A DNA stretch of 13,854 nucleotides from Ruminococcus sp. (GTDB lineage Bacteria > Bacillota_A > Clostridia > Oscillospirales > Ruminococcaceae), in assembly GCF_024684275.1 (NCBI RefSeq), contig NZ_JAIKXF010000045.1:1-13854 (forward strand), read 5' to 3'. The translations under genes and the position numbers were made by a program. Below, piece by piece: positions 6,092 through 13,854 of this stretch. The notes beneath the pieces were generated by a model. It searched no databases and was not told where the DNA came from. It worked only from the letters and a program-made list of their open reading frames with translations. The first letter of the stretch is position 1. Every line of letters starts with the position of its first letter.

Positions 6092-9000
6092 TTATATCTG
6101 ATTTGCGATAGGTGCAGCGTTATTATGTTCGCCGTAGCCTTCGTTTTTAACGACCTCAACGTTTCTGTAGCACTCCATACCTGTACCTGCAGGAATGAGC
6201 TTACCGATGATAACGTTCTCCTTGAGTCCGAGGAGTCGGTCACTCTTGCCTCTGATAGCAGCATCTGTAAGAGCCTTTGTGGTCTCCTGGAATGAAGCCG
6301 CTGACATGAAGCTGTCTGAATTTGATGAAGCCTTTGTGATACCCTGAAGAACAGGACTTGTCTGAACAAGCTGTACATCGTACTCGCCTGCGTCGATACG
6401 AGCCTGAAGCTCTTCATTGATAGCGTCGATCTCCTTACTGTCAACAAGAGTCCCCGGAAGCAGATAGCTGCTGCCTGTTTCTTCTACCTTGATCTTGCGG
6501 AGCATCTGACGAACAATGACCTCGATGTGCTTATCGTTGATATCAACACCCTGTAAGCGGTAAACCTTCTGAACTTCATTGATGATGTAGTTCTGAACAG
6601 CCTGTGTACCGAGGATATTGAGAATATCAGCAGGATAGATGTTACCCTCTGTAAGACGTGTGCCCTTTTCGATGACCTCGCCCTCCTGAACTCTTATCTT
6701 CAGGTTGTATGGGATCATATAGCTTTCGGATTCGCCTGTTTCATCGTTGGTAACGATGATATTTCTTGTAGTCTTGACTTCCTCGATGTGTATCTTACCG
6801 TCAATTCTGGATAGGATAGCTGCGCCCTTTGGACGTCTGCTCTCGAAGAGTTCCTCAACACGGGGAAGACCCTGTGTGATATCTTCAGCATCGGCAGAAG
6901 CAACACCACCGGTATGGAAGGTTCTCATTGTAAGCTGTGTACCAGGCTCACCGATGGACTGAGCAGCGATTACGCCGACAGCCTCGCCGACTGATACCAT
7001 ATTGTTGAATGCAAGGTTTGCACCGTAGCACTTTGAGCATACGCCTGTTCTTGACTTACAGGTAAGTACAGAACGTATCTTTATTCTCTCAACGCCGCTG
7101 TCAACTATCTTCTTAGCGTCAGCGTCAGTGATGAGCTTGTTGCGTGATACGATAAGCTCGCCTGACTCGTCGCGGAGGTCCTCAGAGAGGAATCTTCCAA
7201 CAAGTCTCTCCTCAAACGGCTCAACTATCTCGTTGCCGTTCTTGATCTCGAATACCTCGATACCGTCTGTAGTTCCGCAGTCCTCCTCACGGATTATAAC
7301 GTCCTGAGAAACATCAACGAGACGACGTGTAAGGTAACCTGAGTCAGCGGTACGGAGAGCGGTATCAGCAAGTCCCTTTCTCGCACCACGGGAAGCGATG
7401 AAGTACTCCAAGATGTTAAGTCCTTCACGGTAATTAGCTCTGATCGGGATCTCGATGACTGTACCTGAGGTATTGGCGATAAGTCCACGCATACCTGCAA
7501 GCTGTCTGATCTGTGAGATAGAACCACGGGCACCTGAGTCAGCCATCATCCAGATAGGATTGTACTTATCGAAGTTTGCCTTCAGAGCCTTAGTAACATC
7601 GTCAGTGGTATTAGTCCAGAGAGCGATGATCTTCTTGGTCTTTTCCTGAGCGGATATATATCCGTACTCATATTCGTTTGTGATCTGCTCTACCTCTGCG
7701 TCAGCCTTAGCAAGTATATCCTTCTTCTGAGGAGGTATAGTAGCATCGCAGACAGCAACGGTAAGAGCTGCTCTTGTGGAGTATTTATAACCGAGAGCCT
7801 TGATTCGGTCAAGTACCTCGGAGGTAGTTGTAGTGCCGTGTATCTTTATGCAGCGCTCGATGATGTCTGAGAGCTGCTTCTTTCCAACGAGGAATGCGAT
7901 CTCAAGATCAAACTGCTTGTCGGAGTTGGTTCTGTCAACGTATCCTAAGTTCTGTGGGATATTCTCATTGAAGATAAGTCTGCCGACTGTAGCGTCGATT
8001 ATCTTGGATACCTTCTTGTCGCCGATATCCTTTGTGATCTTTACCTTGATGTTGGCGTGGAGAGATACGTCATGCTCGTTGTAAGCCATAAGAGCTTCAT
8101 TAACGTCGCGGAATACCTTGCCCTCGCCGGGTTCGCCGGGCTTATCCATAGTCAGATAGTATGAACCGAGTACCATATCCTGTGAAGGAACGGCAACAGG
8201 CTTACCGTCTGACGGCTTGAGCAGGTTGTTTGCAGCAAGCATAAGGAATCTTGCCTCAGCCTGAGCCTCTGCTGAAAGAGGAAGGTGTACAGCCATCTGG
8301 TCACCGTCGAAGTCAGCGTTGAACGCAGAGCATACGAGAGGGTGGAGCTTGATAGCACGGCCTTCAACAAGGATAGGCTCGAATGCCTGAATACCGAGTC
8401 TGTGAAGCGTGGGGGCACGGTTGAGCATTACAGGGTGATCCTTGATAACGTCCTCCAGAGCGTCCCATACCTTATTGTCGGCACGGTCAATGAGCTTTCT
8501 TGCGCTCTTTATGTTAGCTATAGCCTTTTTGTCGACAAGTCTCTTTAATACGAAGGGCTTGAAGAGCTCCAGTGCCATTTCCTTTGGAAGACCGCACTGA
8601 TACATCTTGAGCTCAGGTCCTACGACGATAACCGAACGTCCTGAGTAGTCAACACGCTTACCGAGAAGGTTCTGACGGAAACGTCCCTGCTTACCCTTGA
8701 GCATATCGGAAAGAGATTTGAGAGCACGGTTGCTCGGACCTGTAACAGGTCTGCCATGTCTGCCGTTGTCAATGAGAGCGTCAACAGCTTCCTGAAGCAT
8801 ACGCTTCTCGTTTCTTACGATGATGTCAGGAGCGTCAAGCTCTAACATTCTTTTAAGACGGTTGTTTCTGTTGATAACTCGTCTGTAGAGATCGTTAAGG
8901 TCTGATGTTGCATAACGTCCGCCGTCCAGCATGATCATAGGACGGATATCCGGCGGTATAACAGGAACTACGCTGAGTATCATCCACTCAGGCTTATTTC

Positions 9001-9814
9001 CCGAAAGGCGGAATGCCTCGATTATCTGTAATCTTTTAAGAAGCTTTACCTTCTTCTGACCGCTCGGGAGACCAACCAGCTCAGCCTTCAGGTCGTCAGC
9101 AACGATCTCCAGGTTGTTTCTCCAGTCGATGTCCTCCAACTCTCTGAACTTCTGGCACTCCTCACACTCGCACTCTGTAGGCTTATTGAAGCACTCGATC
9201 TTCTTTCCGCCGAGAGATACCTTGCCCATTTCAACAAGTCTCTGCTTGTGGGTATCGTATCTTGCAGGATCGTACTCATTGAGGAGCTTTCTGATAGCCT
9301 CGGCGCCCATTTCAGCCTTGAAGTCGTCGCCGTACTTCTCTAAATATGAGAGGTACTCCTTCTCTGAGAGGAGCTGCTTCTTGAGGAGCTCTGTGTTGCC
9401 CGGATCTGTTACGATATACTTTGTGAAGTAGAGAACTTCCTCAAGTCTCTTCTGAGATACCTCAAGCACCTGACCTATTCTGGAAGGTGTGCCCTTGAAG
9501 TACCAGATATGAGAAACGGGAGCAGCCAGCTCGATGTGGCCCATTCTCTCTCTTCTTACTCTTGCTCTTGTTACCTCAACGCCGCAGCGGTCGCATATTT
9601 TGCCCTTGAAGCGTATCTTCTTGAACTTTCCGCAGTGACACTCCCAGTCCTTAGTAGGGCCGAATATCCTCTCGCAGAAAAGACCGTCGCGCTCAGGCTT
9701 CTGAGTTCTGTAATTTATAGTTTCAGGTCTTTCAACAGCGCCGTGAGACCAGCTTCTGATCTGCTCGGGGGACGCAAGACCTATCTTTATCGATTCAAAA
9801 GTTGTAAATTCCAA
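6092..9814 (-). CDS. rpoC: DNA-directed RNA polymerase subunit beta'
   Basis: 1240 residues, close to the usual Firmicutes length of about 1200. It forms the clamp and most of the active centre of RNA polymerase with beta. The N-terminal zinc site is C59/C61/C74/C77. The catalytic loop NADFDGDQ (499-506) holds the magnesium-binding D501, D503 and D505. The second zinc site is C846/C919/C926/C929. The trigger loop starts at MRTFHTGG (963-970), with H967 equivalent to the E. coli catalytic-loop histidine. No large insertion of the proteobacterial type is visible. Translation starts at TTG 9812-9814: AGGAGGT lies 7 nt before it and [23 protein letters not shown] is the standard beta' N-terminus. 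It follows rpoB by 118 nt containing a hairpin and is followed directly by a terminator. Confidence 0.99.
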   Translation of the reverse strand: MEFTTFESIKIGLASPEQIRSWSHGAVERPETINYRTQKPERDGLFCERIFGPTKDWECHCGKFKKIRFKGKICDRCGVEVTRARVRRERMGHIELAAPVSHIWYFKGTPSRIGQVLEVSQKRLEEVLYFTKYIVTDPGNTELLKKQLLSEKEYLSYLEKYGDDFKAEMGAEAIRKLLNEYDPARYDTHKQRLVEMGKVSLGGKKIECFNKPTECECEECQKFRELEDIDWRNNLEIVADDLKAELVGLPSGQKKVKLLKRLQIIEAFRLSGNKPEWMILSVVPVIPPDIRPMIMLDGGRYATSDLNDLYRRVINRNNRLKRMLELDAPDIIVRNEKRMLQEAVDALIDNGRHGRPVTGPSNRALKSLSDMLKGKQGRFRQNLLGKRVDYSGRSVIVVGPELKMYQCGLPKEMALELFKPFVLKRLVDKKAIANIKSARKLIDRADNKVWDALEDVIKDHPVMLNRAPTLHRLGIQAFEPILVEGRAIKLHPLVCSAFNADFDGDQMAVHLPLSAEAQAEARFLMLAANNLLKPSDGKPVAVPSQDMVLGSYYLTMDKPGEPGEGKVFRDVNEALMAYNEHDVSLHANIKVKITKDIGDKKVSKIIDATVGRLIFNENIPQNLGYVDRTNSDKQFDLEIAFLVGKKQLSDIIERCIKIHGTTTTSEVLDRIKALGYKYSTRAALTVAVCDATIPPQKKDILAKADAEVEQITNEYEYGYISAQEKTKKIIALWTNTTDDVTKALKANFDKYNPIWMMADSGARGSISQIRQLAGMRGLIANTSGTVIEIPIRANYREGLNILEYFIASRGARKGLADTALRTADSGYLTRRLVDVSQDVIIREEDCGTTDGIEVFEIKNGNEIVEPFEERLVGRFLSEDLRDESGELIVSRNKLITDADAKKIVDSGVERIKIRSVLTCKSRTGVCSKCYGANLAFNNMVSVGEAVGVIAAQSIGEPGTQLTMRTFHTGGVASADAEDITQGLPRVEELFESRRPKGAAILSRIDGKIHIEEVKTTRNIIVTNDETGESESYMIPYNLKIRVQEGEVIEKGTRLTEGNIYPADILNILGTQAVQNYIINEVQKVYRLQGVDINDKHIEVIVRQMLRKIKVEETGSSYLLPGTLVDSKEIDAINEELQARIDAGEYDVQLVQTSPVLQGITKASSNSDSFMSAASFQETTKALTDAAIRGKSDRLLGLKENVIIGKLIPAGTGMECYRNVEVVKNEGYGEHNNAAPIANQI

Positions 9815-9821
9815 ACTGCTA

Positions 9822-9826
9822 CCTCC
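9822..9826 (-). promoter_or_regulatory. Ribosome binding site fixing the TTG start of rpoC
   Basis: GGAGG on the minus strand (within AGGAGGT) is 7 nt before TTG 9814. The frame opens directly into conserved beta' sequence and no suitable ATG or GTG is at the right distance, so the rare TTG codon is the start. Confidence 0.88.
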
Positions 9827-9850
9827 TGATATGTTAATTCGGAATTATAT

Positions 9851-9890
9851 ACCGCAGTCTGCTCTGCTCATGCAGAGCTCAGACCGCAGT
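9851..9890 (-). promoter_or_regulatory. Intercistronic RNA hairpin between rpoB and rpoC
   Basis: On the minus strand the arms 9872-9890 and 9851-9867 form a 17-bp stem with a 2-nt AG bulge and a 4-nt loop. Two of the pairs are G-U wobbles in the rpoBC transcript but would be A-C mismatches in the opposite strand, so the structure suits the mRNA. No U-tract follows, so it is not a classical terminator. RNase processing, mRNA stabilisation or partial attenuation between the two cistrons are possible roles. Confidence 0.75.
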
Positions 9891-9932
9891 CATACTTTAT
9901 TCGTATCCGCTAATTTATTCGTTTTCCTGTGA

Positions 9933-12900
9933 TCAATCCTCGTCATCGAAGCTGAAGCCGTCGCCGTCATCATCGCCGAGATCAAGAACATCATCGTCCT
10001 CACCGAGACCGAGGTCGTCCTCATCTTCATCGAAGCTGAAATCGTCTTCGCCGTCGACCATATCAAGGTCGCCGTCCTCGTCCTCGCCTTCGATACCGTA
10101 GCCTGCATCACCCAGATCGTCCTCATTGAAGTCTGAGCTGTCAACTGTATCCTCGTCATCGTAGGAACGTGAAGGCATCGGATCCTCGTCATCGAAGTTC
10201 TGAGTGAGATCGATCTCCTCCTGATTTTCGTCAAGCACCTTAACGTCGAGACACAGTGACTGCATTTCCTTGATAAGTACCTTGAAGGACTCAGGGATAC
10301 CAGGTGTAGGAACGTTCTGTCCCTTGACGATAGCCTCGTAGGTGTTGACACGTCCGATAGTATCGTCTGACTTGACAGTAAGGATCTCCTGAAGGGTGTA
10401 AGCAGCACCGTAAGCTTCAAGAGCCCAAACTTCCATTTCTCCGAAACGCTGGCCGCCGAACTGAGCCTTACCGCCCAGAGGCTGCTGTGTAACCAGTGCG
10501 TAAGGACCTACTGAACGAGCGTGTATCTTATCATCAACGAGGTGGTGGAGCTTGAGGTAGTACATATAGCCCACCGTTACGCGGTTATCGAACTTTTCAC
10601 CTGTACGTCCGTCGTAAAGTGTGAATTTACAATCCTCTGTGAATTCCAGAGCATTGGGGTTGATGACCTTATCCATAGCCTTGAGCTCGAACATATCGTC
10701 CTTGTGCTCCTTAGCGTGTTCATTTGCCATATTGAAGCATTCACGGATATCGCCCTCATGAGCGCCGTCGAATACAGGAGTCATGATGTGCCAGCCCAGA
10801 GCCTTACAAGCCATACCGAGGTGTACTTCAAGTACCTGTCCGATGTTCATTCGTGAAGGAACACCGAGAGGATTGAGTACGATGTCGAGAGGTGTACCGT
10901 CAGGAAGGAATGGCATATCCTCCTCAGGGAGTATACGTGAAACGACACCCTTGTTACCGTGTCTACCAGCCATCTTATCGCCGACAGTGATCTTACGCTT
11001 CTGAGCGATATAGCAGATAACGCGCATATTTACGCCTGCTGAGAGCTCGTCGCAGTTATCTCTTGTGAATACCTTTACATCAACGATAACGCCCGATTCG
11101 CCGTGAGGCACTTTAAGGGAGTTATCACGTACTTCACGTGCCTTCTCACCGAAGATAGCACGGAGAAGTCTCTCCTCAGCGGTAAGCTCTGTCTCACCCT
11201 TAGGTGTTACCTTACCAACGAGGATATCGCCTGAATTAACCTCAGAACCGATACGGATGATACCGTTTTCGTCCAGGTTAGCCAGTGCGTCATCACCGAC
11301 GTTGGGGATATCTCTTGTTATTTCTTCTGGACCGAGCTTTGTATCACGGCACTCAATCTCGTATTCTTCGATATGAACAGATGTGAATACATCTTCTCTT
11401 ACAAGTCTTTCGTTAAGGAGAACAGCGTCCTCGTAGTTGTAGCCTTCCCATGTCATGAAGCCGATGAGGGCATTCTTACCGAGGGAGATCTCGCCGTCAG
11501 CAGTTGCAGGACCGTCTGCAAGCACCTGTCCCTTCTTGACCTCCTCACCTGCTGAGACGATAGGTCTCTGGTTTACGCAGGTACCCTGGTTGGAACGCTT
11601 GAACTTGATGAGCTCATACTTATGCTCAACTCCGTCTGTGTCAACCATAGTGATCTTGTCGGCGTCAACATATGTTACCTTTCCGTCATAGTCGGAAACT
11701 ACACATACGCCCGAGTCAACGGCAGCCTTGTACTCCATACCTGTACCAACGAAAGGACGCTCTGTTTTAAGGAGCGGAACAGCCTGTCTCTGCATGTTAG
11801 AGCCCATGAGAGCACGGTTCGCGTCATCGTTTTCGAGGAATGGGATCATAGATGTAGCAACAGATACTACCATCTTAGGAGAAACGTCCATGTAGTCAAC
11901 GTTTTCTCTCGGACACTCAAGTATCTGCTCACGGAAACGTGCGTTTACACGAGGTCTTGCCAGCTTGCCGTCCTCTGTGAGAGGCTCGTTTGCCTGAGCA
12001 ACAACGAAGTTATCCTCCATATCGGCAGTCATGTAAACTACTTCATTTGTTACAACGCCTGTAGTCTTGTCTACCTTTCTGTAAGGAGCCTCGATGAAGC
12101 CGTACTCATTTATTCTCGCAAAAGTAGCCAGATAGGAGATAAGTCCGATGTTAGGTCCTTCAGGAGTCTCGATAGGACACATTCTTCCATAGTGGCTGTA
12201 GTGAACGTCACGTACCTCAAATCCTGCACGGTCTCTTGAAAGACCTCCGGGACCGAGGGCTGAAAGACGTCTCTTATGAGTAAGCTCGGCAAGAGGGTTA
12301 TTCTGATCCATGAACTGTGAAAGTGGTGAGGAGCAGAAGAATTCCTTCATAGCTGAAGAAATAGGTCTAATATTGATAAGAGTCTGAGGAGTGAGTGTAT
12401 TCACGTCCTGAGTCTGGAGGTTCATTCTCTCACGGATACCGCGCTCCATACGTGTATAGCCGATACGGAACTGGTTCTGGAGGAGCTCGCCGACCGAGCG
12501 GATACGTCTGTTGCCCAGATGGTCGATATCATCAACAGTACCAACGCCCTCGCAGAGGTTGAGGAAGTAGCTGATAGAAGCCTTGATATCGTCGAGTGTT
12601 ATATACTTAGGTGAGAGCTCGTCAGCCTTTTTCTTGATGGTCTCCTCAAGCTCGTCAGCATCAGCAGCATTTTCAATGATGTCCTTGAGCACATTGAAAG
12701 ATACCTTCTCGTTGATGCCGTACTTCTCAGCGTCAAAATCAACATAACCCTTGATGTCTACCATGCCGTTGCCGATGACCTTGACAGTCTTTTCGACCAT
12801 GCGGATATTGGTCTCGCCGCGGTCGTCAGTGTAGTACTCCTTAGCCTCAACGTTTACGAATGCGCTGTAAACGCCTGCCTGCTCGATCTCACAAGCCTTT

Positions 12901-13847
12901 TCGTATGTGAGTGTCTCGCCTGCATCAGCAAGTATCTCGCCTGTCATCTCATTTACGATAGGCTCAGCAAGAGTTCTGCCTGAAAGACGTGAAGCTATAC
13001 CCAGCTTCTTGTTGTACTTATAGCGTCCGAAGCGGCAGAGGTCATATCTCTTAGCCTCGAAGAAGAGGTTATTGAGGTGGCTTACTGCGCTTTCAACCGT
13101 AGGAGGCTCGCCGGGGCGGAGCTTCTTGTAAACATCTATGAGGGCGTCCGAGCGATTCTTGGTCTGATCCTTCTGGAGGATAGTCTGTCTGAGTCGCTCA
13201 TCATCGCCGTAGGTCTCGAATATCTCCTCATCTGTACCCTCTTCGCCGAGAGCTCTGATGAAGGTAGTGAGAGGTATCTTTCTGTTCTTATCTATACGAA
13301 CGTAAACAACGTCGTTTGAATCCTGCTCATACTCAAGCCACGCACCGCGGTTAGGGATTATCTGAGAGCTGAACAGGTCTTTACCCGTCTTATCCTTGGT
13401 GAAGGAGTAGTAAACACCCGGGGAACGGACGAGCTGTGATACGATAACACGCTCTGCACCGTTGATGACGAAGGTACCGCTGTCTGTCATAAGCGGGAAG
13501 TCACCCATATATATCTCGCTTTCGCTGACTGCACCTGTTTCCTTATTGGCAAGGGTTGCAGTCGCTCTCATTGCGACCTGATAGGTAGCTCCTCTTGATT
13601 TACATTCTGCGAGAGAATACTTGGGAGTATCGTCAAAGCGGTAGTCCTTGAAGTTGAGGACGAGATTGCCGTTGTAGTCGGTAATAGCAGTCATTTCGCG
13701 GAATACCTCGCGCAGACCTTCTTCCTTGAACCACTTATACGAGTTCTTCTGCACCTCGATAAGGTTCGGCATCTCCAGAGGCTCGGTAATCTTACCGAAG
13801 CTCATTCTGACATTCTTTCCCAGCTGCTTAGGTGTAACATTCACCAT
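9933..13847 (-). CDS. rpoB: DNA-directed RNA polymerase subunit beta with acidic C-terminal tail
   Basis: 1304 residues from ATG 13845-13847 to TGA 9933-9935; only 7 nt upstream of the start are in the window, so the ribosome site is not fully visible. It forms the second half of the polymerase active-site cleft. The rifampicin region is wild-type-like: [13 protein letters not shown] with D514, H524 and S529 at the places of E. coli D516, H526 and S531, so no common resistance substitution is present. The active-centre lysines K958 (GDKMAGR) and K966 (GNKGVVS) match E. coli K1065 and K1073. The conserved C-terminal clamp segment ([18 protein letters not shown]) ends near 1205. An added tail, 1219-1304, follows: 44 of 86 residues are Asp or Glu and only one is basic. 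The tail repeats FSFD twice, and matching 14-bp DNA repeats lie at 9943-9956 and 10027-10040. Confidence 0.98.
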   Translation of the reverse strand: MVNVTPKQLGKNVRMSFGKITEPLEMPNLIEVQKNSYKWFKEEGLREVFREMTAITDYNGNLVLNFKDYRFDDTPKYSLAECKSRGATYQVAMRATATLANKETGAVSESEIYMGDFPLMTDSGTFVINGAERVIVSQLVRSPGVYYSFTKDKTGKDLFSSQIIPNRGAWLEYEQDSNDVVYVRIDKNRKIPLTTFIRALGEEGTDEEIFETYGDDERLRQTILQKDQTKNRSDALIDVYKKLRPGEPPTVESAVSHLNNLFFEAKRYDLCRFGRYKYNKKLGIASRLSGRTLAEPIVNEMTGEILADAGETLTYEKACEIEQAGVYSAFVNVEAKEYYTDDRGETNIRMVEKTVKVIGNGMVDIKGYVDFDAEKYGINEKVSFNVLKDIIENAADADELEETIKKKADELSPKYITLDDIKASISYFLNLCEGVGTVDDIDHLGNRRIRSVGELLQNQFRIGYTRMERGIRERMNLQTQDVNTLTPQTLINIRPISSAMKEFFCSSPLSQFMDQNNPLAELTHKRRLSALGPGGLSRDRAGFEVRDVHYSHYGRMCPIETPEGPNIGLISYLATFARINEYGFIEAPYRKVDKTTGVVTNEVVYMTADMEDNFVVAQANEPLTEDGKLARPRVNARFREQILECPRENVDYMDVSPKMVVSVATSMIPFLENDDANRALMGSNMQRQAVPLLKTERPFVGTGMEYKAAVDSGVCVVSDYDGKVTYVDADKITMVDTDGVEHKYELIKFKRSNQGTCVNQRPIVSAGEEVKKGQVLADGPATADGEISLGKNALIGFMTWEGYNYEDAVLLNERLVREDVFTSVHIEEYEIECRDTKLGPEEITRDIPNVGDDALANLDENGIIRIGSEVNSGDILVGKVTPKGETELTAEERLLRAIFGEKAREVRDNSLKVPHGESGVIVDVKVFTRDNCDELSAGVNMRVICYIAQKRKITVGDKMAGRHGNKGVVSRILPEEDMPFLPDGTPLDIVLNPLGVPSRMNIGQVLEVHLGMACKALGWHIMTPVFDGAHEGDIRECFNMANEHAKEHKDDMFELKAMDKVINPNALEFTEDCKFTLYDGRTGEKFDNRVTVGYMYYLKLHHLVDDKIHARSVGPYALVTQQPLGGKAQFGGQRFGEMEVWALEAYGAAYTLQEILTVKSDDTIGRVNTYEAIVKGQNVPTPGIPESFKVLIKEMQSLCLDVKVLDENQEEIDLTQNFDDEDPMPSRSYDDEDTVDSSDFNEDDLGDAGYGIEGEDEDGDLDMVDGEDDFSFDEDEDDLGLGEDDDVLDLGDDDGDGFSFDDED

Positions 13848-13854
13848 AGGCGGA

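Noticed and set aside
9890..10420. 176-residue alternative minus-strand frame over the rpoB 3' end
   Set aside because: It overlaps the acidic tail in another frame. The tail frame continues directly from conserved RpoB sequence, so no frameshift needs to be invoked.
11622..12239. 205-residue plus-strand frame inside rpoB
   Set aside because: Antisense shadow of a conserved polymerase gene; no motif, and many similar open frames occur opposite rpoB and rpoC because of their codon bias.
12270..12330. Possible rifampicin-resistance substitutions in rpoB
   Set aside because: D514, H524 and S529 match the sensitive consensus, so no common resistance change is seen.

Overview
The window looks like a chromosomal segment from a Gram-positive, fibre-degrading gut or rumen anaerobe of the Ruminococcus type. 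The evidence is a secreted protein with a type I dockerin carrying the AVDAS-type helix and long poly-threonine linkers, as in Ruminococcus cellulosome proteins. RpoB and RpoC are Firmicutes-like in size, and the promoters are consensus sigma-A type. Species cannot be fixed from the sequence alone.

Layout. (1) Positions 1-4557 are AT-rich accessory DNA read on the + strand. They hold the end of an XRE-type HTH regulator, an HhH-GPD DNA glycosylase-like protein with a Cys cluster, and a large secreted dockerin protein. These three are separated by only 14-15 nt, so they read as one operon, ending in a strong terminator at 3690-3722. Next comes a small serine recombinase with its own near-consensus promoter and terminator. 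(2) A tRNA-Ala(GGC) gene at 4558-4633 on the minus strand presents its 3' end to this accessory block, the classic position of an island boundary. (3) Positions 4634-13854 are less AT-rich core DNA read on the minus strand: rpoB, rpoC and a GHL10 lipoprotein. The gap between rpoC and the GHL10 gene carries the rpoC terminator, a MITE/REP-like palindromic element and a 7-bp tandem repeat. As a composition sample, 1561-1620 has 16 G/C of 60 and 8401-8460 has 33 of 60.

How the parts work together. rpoB-rpoC encode the beta and beta' subunits of RNA polymerase and are co-transcribed, with a 17-bp hairpin between them. The GHL10 lipoprotein is probably a cell-surface enzyme acting on cell-wall glycan. 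The accessory block pairs a predicted DNA-repair or DNA-modifying enzyme with a surface or cellulosomal adhesin-like protein beside a recombinase, a combination with no obvious single pathway. No recognised CRISPR, toxin-antitoxin, restriction or phage module is present. The least explained items are the HTH/glycosylase/dockerin operon, the glycosylase's shifted Cys cluster, the repeat over the recombinase promoter, and the 86-residue hyper-acidic tail on RpoB.
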